Shown here in pieces: positions 16,733-25,173 of a stretch of 64,000 bases of DNA; positions within the stretch are counted from its first letter, which is position 1; every line of letters starts with the position of its first letter. Location: positions 2,232,001 to 2,296,000 of the forward strand of contig NZ_RCCA01000001.1 of assembly GCF_003663845.1 (NCBI RefSeq). The letters run 5' to 3'. Position numbers and translations under genes: made by a program. The notes under the pieces were generated by a model that was not told the origin of the DNA, searched no databases, and saw only the letters and a list, made by a program, of their open reading frames with translations. The stretch is from Chryseobacterium sp. 7 (lineage in GTDB: Bacteria > Bacteroidota > Bacteroidia > Flavobacteriales > Weeksellaceae).

Positions 16733-17644
16733 ATGAAATTTCAGAATGCATTGGAAACGATTGGAAATACACCCGTCGTAAAAATTAACAAACTCTTCAA
16801 TTCAGATCATGAAATCTGGATCAAACTTGAAAAAAGCAACCCTGGCGGAAGCATTAAAGATAGAATTGCATTATCAATGATAGAAGATGCAGAAGCCAAA
16901 GGATTATTAAATAAAGAAAGCGTTATCATAGAGCCTACCAGCGGAAATACAGGAATAGGACTGGCTTTGGTAGCTGCCGTAAAAGGATACAAACTCATTC
17001 TTGTCATGCCGGAAAGCATGAGTATAGAACGCCGCAAAATTATGGAAGCTTACGGAGCAGAATTCGTGCTTACTCCAAGAGAAAAAGGAATGAAGGGTGC
17101 TATTGAAAAAGCCAGTGAATTGGCTGAAGAAACACCCAATTCATGGATTCCGAGACAGTTCGACAATCCTGCCAATGTAAAAGTACATGTGGAAACTACC
17201 GCTCAGGAAATTTTAAAAGACTTCCCGGACGGGCTGGATTACATCATTACAGGAGTAGGAACCGGAGGACACATCACCGGAATCGCAAAAACGGTAAAAG
17301 AAAAATATCCTAACGTAAAAGTAATTGCTGTAGAACCGGAATTATCTCCTGTATTAAGTGGAGGAAGCCCGGCACCACATCCATTACAAGGATTAGGAGC
17401 AGGATTTGTCCCCTCCATTCTGGATATTACCCTTTTAGACGGAGTGATTACAGTGGGCAAAGAAGAAGCTTATGAATATGCTCTTAATGCCGCTAAAAAA
17501 GAAGGTCTTTTTGTGGGAGTGTCTACAGGAGCCGCTTTAGCAGCCATTGCCAAACAATTACCAGAAATACAGCCTAACGCTAAAATCCTTACCATCAATT
17601 ACGATACCGGAGAAAGGTATCTGTCTGTAGAAGGACTTTTTTAA
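16733..17644 (+). CDS. cysK: Cysteine synthase (O-acetylserine sulfhydrylase)
   Basis: 303-aa PLP enzyme that joins sulfide to O-acetylserine. The Schiff-base lysine is K42 in N-P-G-G-S-I-K-D-R, and the substrate loop T-S70-G-N-T-G74 and the phosphate loop G-T-G-G-H are present. The size is that of CysK/CysM type A enzymes. It follows cysE by 27 bases and completes the pathway from sulfate to cysteine within this operon. Confidence 0.93.
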   Translation: MKFQNALETIGNTPVVKINKLFNSDHEIWIKLEKSNPGGSIKDRIALSMIEDAEAKGLLNKESVIIEPTSGNTGIGLALVAAVKGYKLILVMPESMSIERRKIMEAYGAEFVLTPREKGMKGAIEKASELAEETPNSWIPRQFDNPANVKVHVETTAQEILKDFPDGLDYIITGVGTGGHITGIAKTVKEKYPNVKVIAVEPELSPVLSGGSPAPHPLQGLGAGFVPSILDITLLDGVITVGKEEAYEYALNAAKKEGLFVGVSTGAALAAIAKQLPEIQPNAKILTINYDTGERYLSVEGLF

Positions 17645-17667
17645 ATCCTTAATTAACACCTACTTCA

Positions 17668-18513
17668 ATGAAAACAAATATAAAATCACCAAAGGTCTAT
17701 CTTATCGGTGCAGGGCCCGGCAATCCTGAACTGATCACTGTAAAAGCAGTAAAAGCTATTGCAGAAGCAGACGTCATTTTATGCGACCGCCTTGTAAGTC
17801 CGGAAATTCTGGAAACCTACGTTAATGAAAATACAGAAATCATTTATGTAGGAAAAGAATGCAGCAAAAATGCTTCCACCCCTCAGTCTCATATCAATGC
17901 TTTGATGGTGGAATATGCCTTTCAGAACAAAACTATTGTAAGACTGAAAGGAGGCGATGTTTCCATATTTTCCAATATTCTGGATGAATTGCAGGCTTTA
18001 AAACAGAATCATATTCCCTACGAAATTATTCCGGGAATTACAGCAGCTTTAGGAGCAGCAGCGTTTGCAGGAATGCCTTTAACAGCGAGAGGATATTCTA
18101 CATCTGTACGTTTCCTGACGTATTATAAATCGGAGATTGTAAGTGAAGAGTACTGGAAAGAGCTTGCTTTAACCAATGATACTCTTGTTTTCTATATGTC
18201 AAAAGGAAACCTTACCCCTCTTGTAGAAAAACTGAAAGAACTTCAAATCTCAAGTGATAAAAAAATTGCAGTCATTGAACAGGCTACAACGCCTTTCCAG
18301 AAGGTCTACACCTCATCATTTGATGATTTTAATGAAAAATTCGGGGGCAAGAAATTTGCTTCACCTTCATTGGTTGTTGTGGGTAAAATTGTGAATCTCC
18401 ACGAAGAATTTTCATGGCTTGAAAATGCCAAGCAGGAAGGTCTTTATTTTAAATCAGTAGAAAACGGAAGTCTAATCCCTACCACTCAAAATTTCTTTGA
18501 ATATGCTGTCTGA
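17668..18513 (+). CDS. cobA: Uroporphyrinogen-III C-methyltransferase (SUMT)
   Basis: 281-aa methyltransferase producing precorrin-2 for siroheme. The N-terminal motif V-Y-L-I-G-A-G-P-G-N-P-E-L-I-T and the R-L-K-G-G-D-V motif are diagnostic of the SUMT family. Siroheme is the prosthetic group of the sulfite reductase encoded downstream. Its last 11 bases overlap the start of cysJ, so translation is probably coupled. The oxidation and iron-insertion steps are supplied by the N-terminal half of the fusion protein at 25174. Confidence 0.92.
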   Translation: MKTNIKSPKVYLIGAGPGNPELITVKAVKAIAEADVILCDRLVSPEILETYVNENTEIIYVGKECSKNASTPQSHINALMVEYAFQNKTIVRLKGGDVSIFSNILDELQALKQNHIPYEIIPGITAALGAAAFAGMPLTARGYSTSVRFLTYYKSEIVSEEYWKELALTNDTLVFYMSKGNLTPLVEKLKELQISSDKKIAVIEQATTPFQKVYTSSFDDFNEKFGGKKFASPSLVVVGKIVNLHEEFSWLENAKQEGLYFKSVENGSLIPTTQNFFEYAV

Positions 18514-20215
18514 AACTAAATTAAATGTATTAAAACAAATCTCCGGAGACCTTTCCAGAGATGAAGCCATCTGGGCAAGCGGATATTTGGCCGGAATAGC
18601 CGGAGGATCATCATTCACAGCTGTTCTACCGCCACAGGAAACGAGTAGTACTACACAGAATGTGGTAAAGAAAATAACACTGGCTTACGGTACAGAAACA
18701 GGAAACAGTAAAAAACTTGCCACAGCCCTTGCAGGTATCGTTAAGAAAAAAGGACTTCAGGTTAAATTGGCTGATCTTTCTCAATACAAGCCCAAAGATC
18801 TGGCAAAAGAAGAGTTCTTTTTCGTAGTCATCAGTACGCAGGGAGAAGGTGAACCACCAGCCCTTGCCAAAAAGTTCTACGATTATATCTATGAAAATGA
18901 AATTAATCTTAGCGCACTAAAATATGGAGTATTGGCATTGGGAGACAGCAGTTATCCTTTGTTCTGCCAAACCGGAGAAGATGTAGATTCACGTTTTGAA
19001 ATATTAGGAGCTCAACGTGTTATTCCATTAAAGAAATGTGATATTGATTATGAGCAGGAATCCTCTCATTGGATAGAACATGTATTTGAAACGGTTAATA
19101 AAAATGCCAGTCAGAATACAAAAAATGTTTCAGCTGCAAAGGCATCTACTGGAAGAAAGAAATTTCAGGGAAAAGTTTCAGCCATCATCAATCTGAATGA
19201 TATTACGTCTGAAAAAGAAACCTATCATATTGAAATTGAAACAGAAGAAGTACTTACATACCAACCTGGTGCATCTTTAGGAGTGATTCCATTCAATTCA
19301 AAAACGGTTGTCCATGAAATTATTACTCTCACAGGAATTGATCCTCAGAAACAGATCGAAACAGCAAAGATTACGGATTCTGTAGAAGAACTCCTGCACA
19401 AACATCTTAACATCAGCTATCTGCTTAAATCTGTTGTTGCTCAATATGCGAAAATAACAGGACATTCCATTCCGGAAGTCAGATTAAGCCTCCTTGATCT
19501 GCTTAGGATTTATCCGGTAAAAAATGCAGATGAATTTGAAGAAATTATTAAGATTTTAACCGCTCAGTCACCTCGTCTGTATTCAATTTCTTCTTCTGTA
19601 GAGGCGCATGGAGATACGGAAATTCATATTACCGTGGCCAGATCAGAATTTTTTATTGACCATCAGAAACATAATGGATTATGCAGTGGTTTTCTGAGTG
19701 AATTCAAAGAAGGAGAAGATATTGAGTTTTATATTCAGGATGCAGGGCACTTCAAATTGCCGGAAGCTGATAAAGACATTATTATGATTGGTCCGGGAAC
19801 AGGAATAGCCCCTTTCAGGTCTTTCCTTTGGGAGCGTGATGCCACAGGAGCAGAAGGTAGAAACTGGCTGTTTTTCGGGGACAGAAACTTTGTATCAGAT
19901 TTTCTTTATCAGGCCGAACTTCAGGATTTTCTCAAAACAGGCAGCTTAACGCATTTAGATCTTGCTTTTTCAAGAGATACAGCAGAGAAAGTATATGTTC
20001 AGCACAGATTGGAACAAAACGCTCAGAAAGTTTTTTACTGGCTGGAAGGTGGAGCATCGGTGTATGTATGTGGAGCCAAAGAACCAATGGCCTACGATGT
20101 AGAACAAACGCTTCTCACCATCATACAAAATGAAGGAAAACGCAGCAAAGAAGACGCTATAGTTTACCTCGAAGAAATGGAACTGAACGGCAGATATGCG
20201 AAAGATGTGTATTAA
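18503..20215 (+). CDS. cysJ: Sulfite reductase flavoprotein subunit
   Basis: 570-aa diflavin reductase that passes NADPH electrons to CysI. Domains in order: a short N-terminal tail, an FMN flavodoxin domain (A-Y-G-T-E-T-G-N-S ... S-T-Q-G-E-G-E-P-P), an FAD-binding linker domain (R-L-Y-S-I-S-S-S) and an NADPH domain (I-G-P-G-T-G-I-A-P-F-R). It ends with the aromatic D-V-Y of this family. The ATG at 18503 is preferred over an upstream in-frame TTG at 18497; it overlaps the SUMT stop by 11 bases. Confidence 0.93.
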   Translation: MLSETKLNVLKQISGDLSRDEAIWASGYLAGIAGGSSFTAVLPPQETSSTTQNVVKKITLAYGTETGNSKKLATALAGIVKKKGLQVKLADLSQYKPKDLAKEEFFFVVISTQGEGEPPALAKKFYDYIYENEINLSALKYGVLALGDSSYPLFCQTGEDVDSRFEILGAQRVIPLKKCDIDYEQESSHWIEHVFETVNKNASQNTKNVSAAKASTGRKKFQGKVSAIINLNDITSEKETYHIEIETEEVLTYQPGASLGVIPFNSKTVVHEIITLTGIDPQKQIETAKITDSVEELLHKHLNISYLLKSVVAQYAKITGHSIPEVRLSLLDLLRIYPVKNADEFEEIIKILTAQSPRLYSISSSVEAHGDTEIHITVARSEFFIDHQKHNGLCSGFLSEFKEGEDIEFYIQDAGHFKLPEADKDIIMIGPGTGIAPFRSFLWERDATGAEGRNWLFFGDRNFVSDFLYQAELQDFLKTGSLTHLDLAFSRDTAEKVYVQHRLEQNAQKVFYWLEGGASVYVCGAKEPMAYDVEQTLLTIIQNEGKRSKEDAIVYLEEMELNGRYAKDVY

Positions 20216-20248
20216 AAGAACTACTCGTAAAAATTAAAGGAAACAGTT

Positions 20249-21925
20249 ATGAACAATGATAAAGAAAACCTTTCACCGGTAGAAAGGATTAAAACCAGCA
20301 GTAACGGGCTCAGAGGATCTTTAAAAGAGAGCCTTGCTGATCAATTTACCGGAGCCATAAGGGAAGATGACCAGACTCTGATCAAATTTCATGGAATGTA
20401 CCAACAGGACGACAGAGACCGTAGGGAAGAACGTGTCTCCAAAAAACTGGAATGGTTATATTCTTATATGATCAGACTAAGGCTTCCCGGTGGCTTTTTA
20501 ACTCCGGAACAATGGGTAGGATTGAATGAAACAGCAGAAGATCATTCCACAGGAACCATTAAAGTAACGACAAGACAAACGATTCAGCTGCATGGTATTT
20601 TAAAATCGCATTTAAGGCCTACCATTCAGAGCTTCAATCTGCAGCATCTGGATTCTATTGCGGCCTGTGGGGATGTCAACAGAAATGTAACGTGTACAGC
20701 CAATCCTTCGGAATCTCCTTTACAGCAGGAAGCTTACGAACTGGCAGGAAAAATCAGTGAAATGTGTCTTCCAAAAACCCAATCTTATTATGACATCTGG
20801 ATTGATGATGAACTTCTGGTAGACCGTAAAGCAGAAGAAGATCCTCTGTATCAGGACAGATATCTTCCGAGAAAGCTGAAAATAGGAATCGCAGTCCCTC
20901 CTAATAATGATGTGGATGTATTCATTAATGATATTGCTTTAATTGCAATTATTGAAAATGATAAAATTGTTGGCTATAATATCGCTGCCGGAGGAGGATT
21001 AGGAGCAACTCACGGAAATGAAGCTACCTACGCACGTCTTGCATCCATCCTGGGATTTGTAGATACGGAAGAAAAAGTTTTGAAGGCTGTCTACGAAATC
21101 ATCACGGTACAAAGAGACTTCGGAAACAGAAGCGACCGGAAATTATCAAGATTAAAATATACAATTGATAAATTAGGTATCGACCAGTACAGAGCTGAAG
21201 TAGAAAAAAGAACAGGATTCAGCTTTGAACCTGCCAGAGAATTTAAGTTTGAACAGAGAAAAGACCGTTATGGCTGGATTCAGAATCATGAAGGAAAATG
21301 GTTTTATACCGTATTTGTAGAGCACGGAAGAATTCTTAACACAGAGGAATATCCTTTAAAATCAGGATTATTAAAAATCGCACAAACTGGAAAAGCTAAT
21401 TTCCGTTTTACCTGTAATCAGAATCTTATTCTTGCTGATATTGACGAAAAAGATAAGCCTGAAATTGAACATATTTTAAAAGAGCACGGAATTTCAGAAT
21501 ATACCAATGGAGCAAGCGCCTTACGTAAAAACTCTGTTGCCTGTGTGGCCCTGAACACTTGTTCATTGGCTTTGGCAGAAGCACAGCGTTATCTACCTTC
21601 TTTGGTCACGAAAATAGAACCTATTCTTGAAAAATATGGTCTGCTGGAAGAAGATATTACCATTCGTATGACCGGATGTCCAAATGGCTGTGGGAGATCT
21701 CCTAATGCCGAAATCGGATTTGTGGGGACAGCTTATGGGAAATATAATCTCCACATTGGAGGGGACCGTTTAGGAATGCGACTAAATACAAAATTTAAAG
21801 AAAATATTGGTGAGGAAGAAATTCTTACCACTCTGGATGAACTTTTCGGAATATATGTACAGAAAAGACTTGCAGAAGAAACATTTGGCGATTTTTCATA
21901 CCGTTATTTACACACCTTAAATTAA
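20249..21925 (+). CDS. cysI: Sulfite reductase hemoprotein subunit
   Basis: 558-aa siroheme/[4Fe-4S] protein that performs the six-electron reduction of sulfite to sulfide. The cluster ligands are C432-x5-C438 and C477-x3-C481 (M-T-G-C-P-N-G-C-G-R), with spacing matching E. coli CysI. Arg-rich siroheme and sulfite contacts (T-T-R-Q-T-I-Q) are near residue 110. It lies 33 bases after cysJ. Four bases after its stop begins a 27-codon ORF ending in Met-Cys-Met-Cys-Cys. Confidence 0.94.
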   Translation: MNNDKENLSPVERIKTSSNGLRGSLKESLADQFTGAIREDDQTLIKFHGMYQQDDRDRREERVSKKLEWLYSYMIRLRLPGGFLTPEQWVGLNETAEDHSTGTIKVTTRQTIQLHGILKSHLRPTIQSFNLQHLDSIAACGDVNRNVTCTANPSESPLQQEAYELAGKISEMCLPKTQSYYDIWIDDELLVDRKAEEDPLYQDRYLPRKLKIGIAVPPNNDVDVFINDIALIAIIENDKIVGYNIAAGGGLGATHGNEATYARLASILGFVDTEEKVLKAVYEIITVQRDFGNRSDRKLSRLKYTIDKLGIDQYRAEVEKRTGFSFEPAREFKFEQRKDRYGWIQNHEGKWFYTVFVEHGRILNTEEYPLKSGLLKIAQTGKANFRFTCNQNLILADIDEKDKPEIEHILKEHGISEYTNGASALRKNSVACVALNTCSLALAEAQRYLPSLVTKIEPILEKYGLLEEDITIRMTGCPNGCGRSPNAEIGFVGTAYGKYNLHIGGDRLGMRLNTKFKENIGEEEILTTLDELFGIYVQKRLAEETFGDFSYRYLHTLN

Positions 21926-21929
21926 TTAT

Positions 21930-22013
21930 ATGGCTAATTTTCATTATGATCTGAAAAAAAACAAAAAAAATCAACCTCTTCTTTTAGGCGGACGAATGTG
22001 TATGTGTTGTTGA
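21930..22013 (+). CDS. 27-aa ORF ending in M-C-M-C-C, candidate cysteine attenuation leader peptide
   Basis: A short ORF (ATG 21930-21932, TGA 22011-22013) begins four bases after the cysI stop. It starts M-A-N-F-H-Y-D-L-K-K and ends L-L-L-G-G-R-M-C-M-C-C. Three of the last four residues are cysteine, placed right at the stop codon, as in regulatory leader peptides whose ribosome stalls when the cognate aminoacyl-tRNA is scarce. About 280 bases of hairpin-rich leader separate it from the TonB-dependent receptor of the sulfur locus. Cysteine-responsive control of the downstream genes is therefore plausible. Translation itself is not proven, and no strong ribosome-binding site is visible. Confidence 0.55.
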   Translation: MANFHYDLKKNKKNQPLLLGGRMCMCC

Positions 22014-22291
22014 TTCTTAAATAACAATACATACAAAGCTGTTTGAATATTTTGAACCATCAAGGAAAGTTAATACCAGAAACTGTCATTGCGAACCGAA
22101 GGTGAAGCAATCTCAGCAATAATATTAATGGCTTAAACCACTCCGTCAAAAATTCTTTGAATTTTCGCCACCTCTCCAAAAGAGGGGAATTCTAAGCCCT
22201 TCAATTATAATATTAACCAATATAGAAGACTTTCATCATAGAAGTAAAAAATTCAGACAGCTTCATTCTCAACCTAAAAAATGAAGAAAAA
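22014..22291 (+). promoter_or_regulatory. Hairpin-rich leader between cysI and the TonB receptor
   Basis: Untranslated region after the Cys-rich ORF. It holds an imperfect hairpin around 22088-22112 (ATTGC...GCAAT) and a dispersed repeat at 22137-22202 whose CCTCT-ccaaa-AGAGG arm folds. I see no clear T run after these stems, so if attenuation occurs it may act on translation or through Rho. Confidence 0.35.
22137..22202. repeat. Dispersed repeat, copy 1 (second copy at 28542-28612)
   Basis: Begins ACCACTCCGTCAAAAATTC and continues through TTTGAATTTTCGCCACCTC and a CCTCT/AGAGG stem to CTAAGCCCTTC. The copy at 28542-28612 shares the same order of blocks (ACCAC-CCGTCAAAA, TTTGAATTTTC, CCTC...AG-GG, GGC/GCCCTTC). 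Internal dyads make it a REP-like palindromic unit. Confidence 0.6.
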
Positions 22292-25168
22292 ATGAAAAAC
22301 AAAAAGCAGGGAAATTTTCTACCAAAAGCAGGTATTATTGCATTCACATTTCTATTCTTTAACTTCGCAGAAGCACAGCAGCAGCTTATAGAGCTTAGCG
22401 GAAGCATCAAAAATACAGATACACGAAAAGGTCTTGACTCCGTAAAAGTACAGATCGAAAATACACAGGATAACGCATTTACAGATCAGCTGGGTAACTT
22501 TAAGCTCAGAACAAGGGTTACCATTCCGTTTCGAGTGGTCATTCAAAAAGAAGGTTTTACAGGTCAAACCGTTGAAATCCTTTCCCCTTCCAACAAAATA
22601 ACGATAGGTCTTAATCCACAGAACACCATCATTGATGATGTGGTAATTTCTGCCTCCAGAGTTCCGGAAAAAATATTAAGATCACCGATTGCCATTGAAA
22701 AAATTGATATTAAAACCATCAGAGAAAGTCCGGCAGCTTCGTTCTATGAAACATTGGAAAATGTAAAAGGACTTCAGCTTTTAACCTCAAGTCTTACGTT
22801 GAAAATTCCTAATTCGAGAGGTTTCAATTCACCTAATAATTTTCGATTCATGCAGCTGGTAGACGGGGTAGATGTACAGTCGGCAACGTTGGGAGTGCCA
22901 TTGGGAAATGCAATAGGACCTACCGAACTGGATATCCAGTCTATGGAAGTCACTCCCGGAGCCGCTTCAGCATTGTACGGAATGAATGCCATCAACGGAC
23001 TGGCCAGTTTACAGACCAAAGATCCGTTTACATCCGAAGGAATAAGCGTTTATTTCCGTGGCGGGGTGAATCATGTAGACAATTTTAATCATAAAATAAG
23101 TTCCCTGGGCGAAAGCGCCATTCGTTTTGCAAAAGTGATCAATAAAAATTTCGCTGTTAAAGTCAATGCCTCATATTTCAGTGGAACAGACTGGATTTCA
23201 AACAATCTGACTGATCAGAATTCAGGATCATTGGTCACAGCCAATCCTAATTTTGCGCTTGCCAACAATCCGGCAGAAGACCTTTGGAATAAATATGGTG
23301 ATGAAAGAAATAACCGTGTAGCTGTAAAGGTAGATTACAACGGAAAGCCTACCACATTCAATGTTTCCAGAACAGGATATCTGGAGAAAGATCTTGTGAG
23401 TCCGGATGTGAAAAATATCAAGTTTGATGCGGGATTATACTACCGTTTCGGAGATCAGTGGAGAACATCTTACGTGTATCGTTATGGCTTACTGGACGGA
23501 ACTTTCCAGAGAGGAAATAAAATCCGTTTGCAAAATGCTACTGTTCAGAACCACAAAATAGAACTGACAGGAAAGGAACTTACTTTCAGGGCTTATGTCT
23601 CGATAGAAAATACAGGAGATTCTTATAATCTGAAACCTTTGGCAGATAATCTTGATCTCACTAATCTTTCCAATACCAACTGGAGAAATATATTCCAAAC
23701 AGCTCTTCAGAATAATCTGAATGCAGGAGCCAATCTTAATGACGCTTTTATTCTTGCTCGCCAACAGGCAGATAAAAACAGAGTCGTACCGGGAACTGCA
23801 GCCTTCGAACAGTTGAAAAATACCATTATCGGAATCAACAACTGGGATTCCGCAAATGGAGGAGTAGCAGGTGCTCCGGCAACGGGAGGGGCAAAACTTG
23901 AACAGAAATCCCGCTTTTATCAGGGAGAGCTTACTTATGATTTCAGCAGATTTGTGAAGATTTTCAATCTTCTGGCTGGTGTAGATTACCGTCTGTACAG
24001 TATTACTCCGGATGGAAACAATTTTGTTGATTTCGACCGTCCTGTGAATGAAAGAAACATTCCTTTAGCCAACGGCACCTTTGGGAAAGATGTTATTTAT
24101 CAGAAATATGGAGCTTTTGCTCAGATTACCAAGCTTTTCTTTAATGATAAATTAAAAATCAACGCTGCTTTACGGATCGACAGAAATCCCGAATTTGAAG
24201 CCAAATTAAATCCGAGAATCAGTGTTGTTTATTCTCCGGTTAAAGAGCATAATTTCAGAGCTTCTTTTCAGAACGGATATCGTTTTCCATCCTTGTTTGA
24301 AGCACTTTCTTTCGTAAACAACGGAAATGTAAGAAGAGTGGGAGGTCTTTCAAAAGTAAATGACGGATTAGGTTATCTGGAAAATTCCTATACACTGGCT
24401 TCTATTGATAAATTCACCTCAGCAGTGAATGCAGATGTAGACGCCGGAAAAACTCAGGCTCAGGCCGCTCAGGATAACAAACAACTTTTAACTGTAGCCA
24501 ATCTGCAGAAGTTACAGCCAGAAAAGATCAATTCATTTGAAGTAGGGTATAAGTCTGCTTTTTTCAATAATAAACTGGTGCTGGACTGGGATTTCTACTA
24601 CAATATTTACGAAGGATTCCTTGGTCAGGTAGAAGTAGCTGTTCCAAAAAACAGCCAGGTAGGAAGCAATACGGCAGTTCTTGCAATGCTCGATAGAAGC
24701 AAACAGGACCGTTACAGGGTTTATACCAACAGCAACAGTACTTATAAAAGCTATGGAACCTCTTTAGGAATTCGTTATAATATTACAGGAAATTATAATG
24801 TCAATACCAATGTTTCCTATAATGATCTTGCATCCAATAATAGTTCAGACCTGTTTATCACAGCTTTCAACACTCCAAAATGGATGGTGAATGTAAGTGT
24901 AGGAAACAGAGAAATTGTTAAAAATATAGGGTTTACCCTTGTGGCAAGATGGCAAAGTGGCTTTATGTGGGAAAGTCCTTTAGCATCAGGAGCAATTCCG
25001 GCTTATTACACGATTGATGCTCAGGCCACATGGAAGCTTCCTGAAATTCGTGCAAATATTAAAATTGGAGCTACCAATTTACTGAACCGCCGTTATTTCC
25101 AGTATGCAGCAGGTCCTGAAATCGGAGGACTGTACTATCTCGCTTTTACTTATGATTTAAAACTGTAA
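22292..25168 (+). CDS. TonB-dependent receptor with carboxypeptidase-like N-terminal domain
   Basis: 958-aa outer-membrane receptor. Signal peptide (A-F-T-F-L-F-F-N-F-A-E-A-Q), then a carboxypeptidase-regulatory-like domain (about 30-110: S-G-S-I-K-N-T ... L-D-S-V-K-V-Q-I-E-N-T), then a plug domain (D-D-V-V-I-S-A-S-R-V-P-E-K-I-L ... S-A-L-Y-G-M-N-A-I-N-G-L) and a long barrel ending Y-L-A-F-T-Y-D-L-K-L. The F-R-F-P-S-L-F-E-A-L-S motif is standard for this family. It lies in the sulfur operon between cysI and the CysG-TauE fusion, five bases before the latter, so import of a sulfur source across the outer membrane is the likely role. The substrate is inferred only from context. Confidence 0.88.
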   Translation: MKNKKQGNFLPKAGIIAFTFLFFNFAEAQQQLIELSGSIKNTDTRKGLDSVKVQIENTQDNAFTDQLGNFKLRTRVTIPFRVVIQKEGFTGQTVEILSPSNKITIGLNPQNTIIDDVVISASRVPEKILRSPIAIEKIDIKTIRESPAASFYETLENVKGLQLLTSSLTLKIPNSRGFNSPNNFRFMQLVDGVDVQSATLGVPLGNAIGPTELDIQSMEVTPGAASALYGMNAINGLASLQTKDPFTSEGISVYFRGGVNHVDNFNHKISSLGESAIRFAKVINKNFAVKVNASYFSGTDWISNNLTDQNSGSLVTANPNFALANNPAEDLWNKYGDERNNRVAVKVDYNGKPTTFNVSRTGYLEKDLVSPDVKNIKFDAGLYYRFGDQWRTSYVYRYGLLDGTFQRGNKIRLQNATVQNHKIELTGKELTFRAYVSIENTGDSYNLKPLADNLDLTNLSNTNWRNIFQTALQNNLNAGANLNDAFILARQQADKNRVVPGTAAFEQLKNTIIGINNWDSANGGVAGAPATGGAKLEQKSRFYQGELTYDFSRFVKIFNLLAGVDYRLYSITPDGNNFVDFDRPVNERNIPLANGTFGKDVIYQKYGAFAQITKLFFNDKLKINAALRIDRNPEFEAKLNPRISVVYSPVKEHNFRASFQNGYRFPSLFEALSFVNNGNVRRVGGLSKVNDGLGYLENSYTLASIDKFTSAVNADVDAGKTQAQAAQDNKQLLTVANLQKLQPEKINSFEVGYKSAFFNNKLVLDWDFYYNIYEGFLGQVEVAVPKNSQVGSNTAVLAMLDRSKQDRYRVYTNSNSTYKSYGTSLGIRYNITGNYNVNTNVSYNDLASNNSSDLFITAFNTPKWMVNVSVGNREIVKNIGFTLVARWQSGFMWESPLASGAIPAYYTIDAQATWKLPEIRANIKIGATNLLNRRYFQYAAGPEIGGLYYLAFTYDLKL

Positions 25169-25173
25169 TCAGG

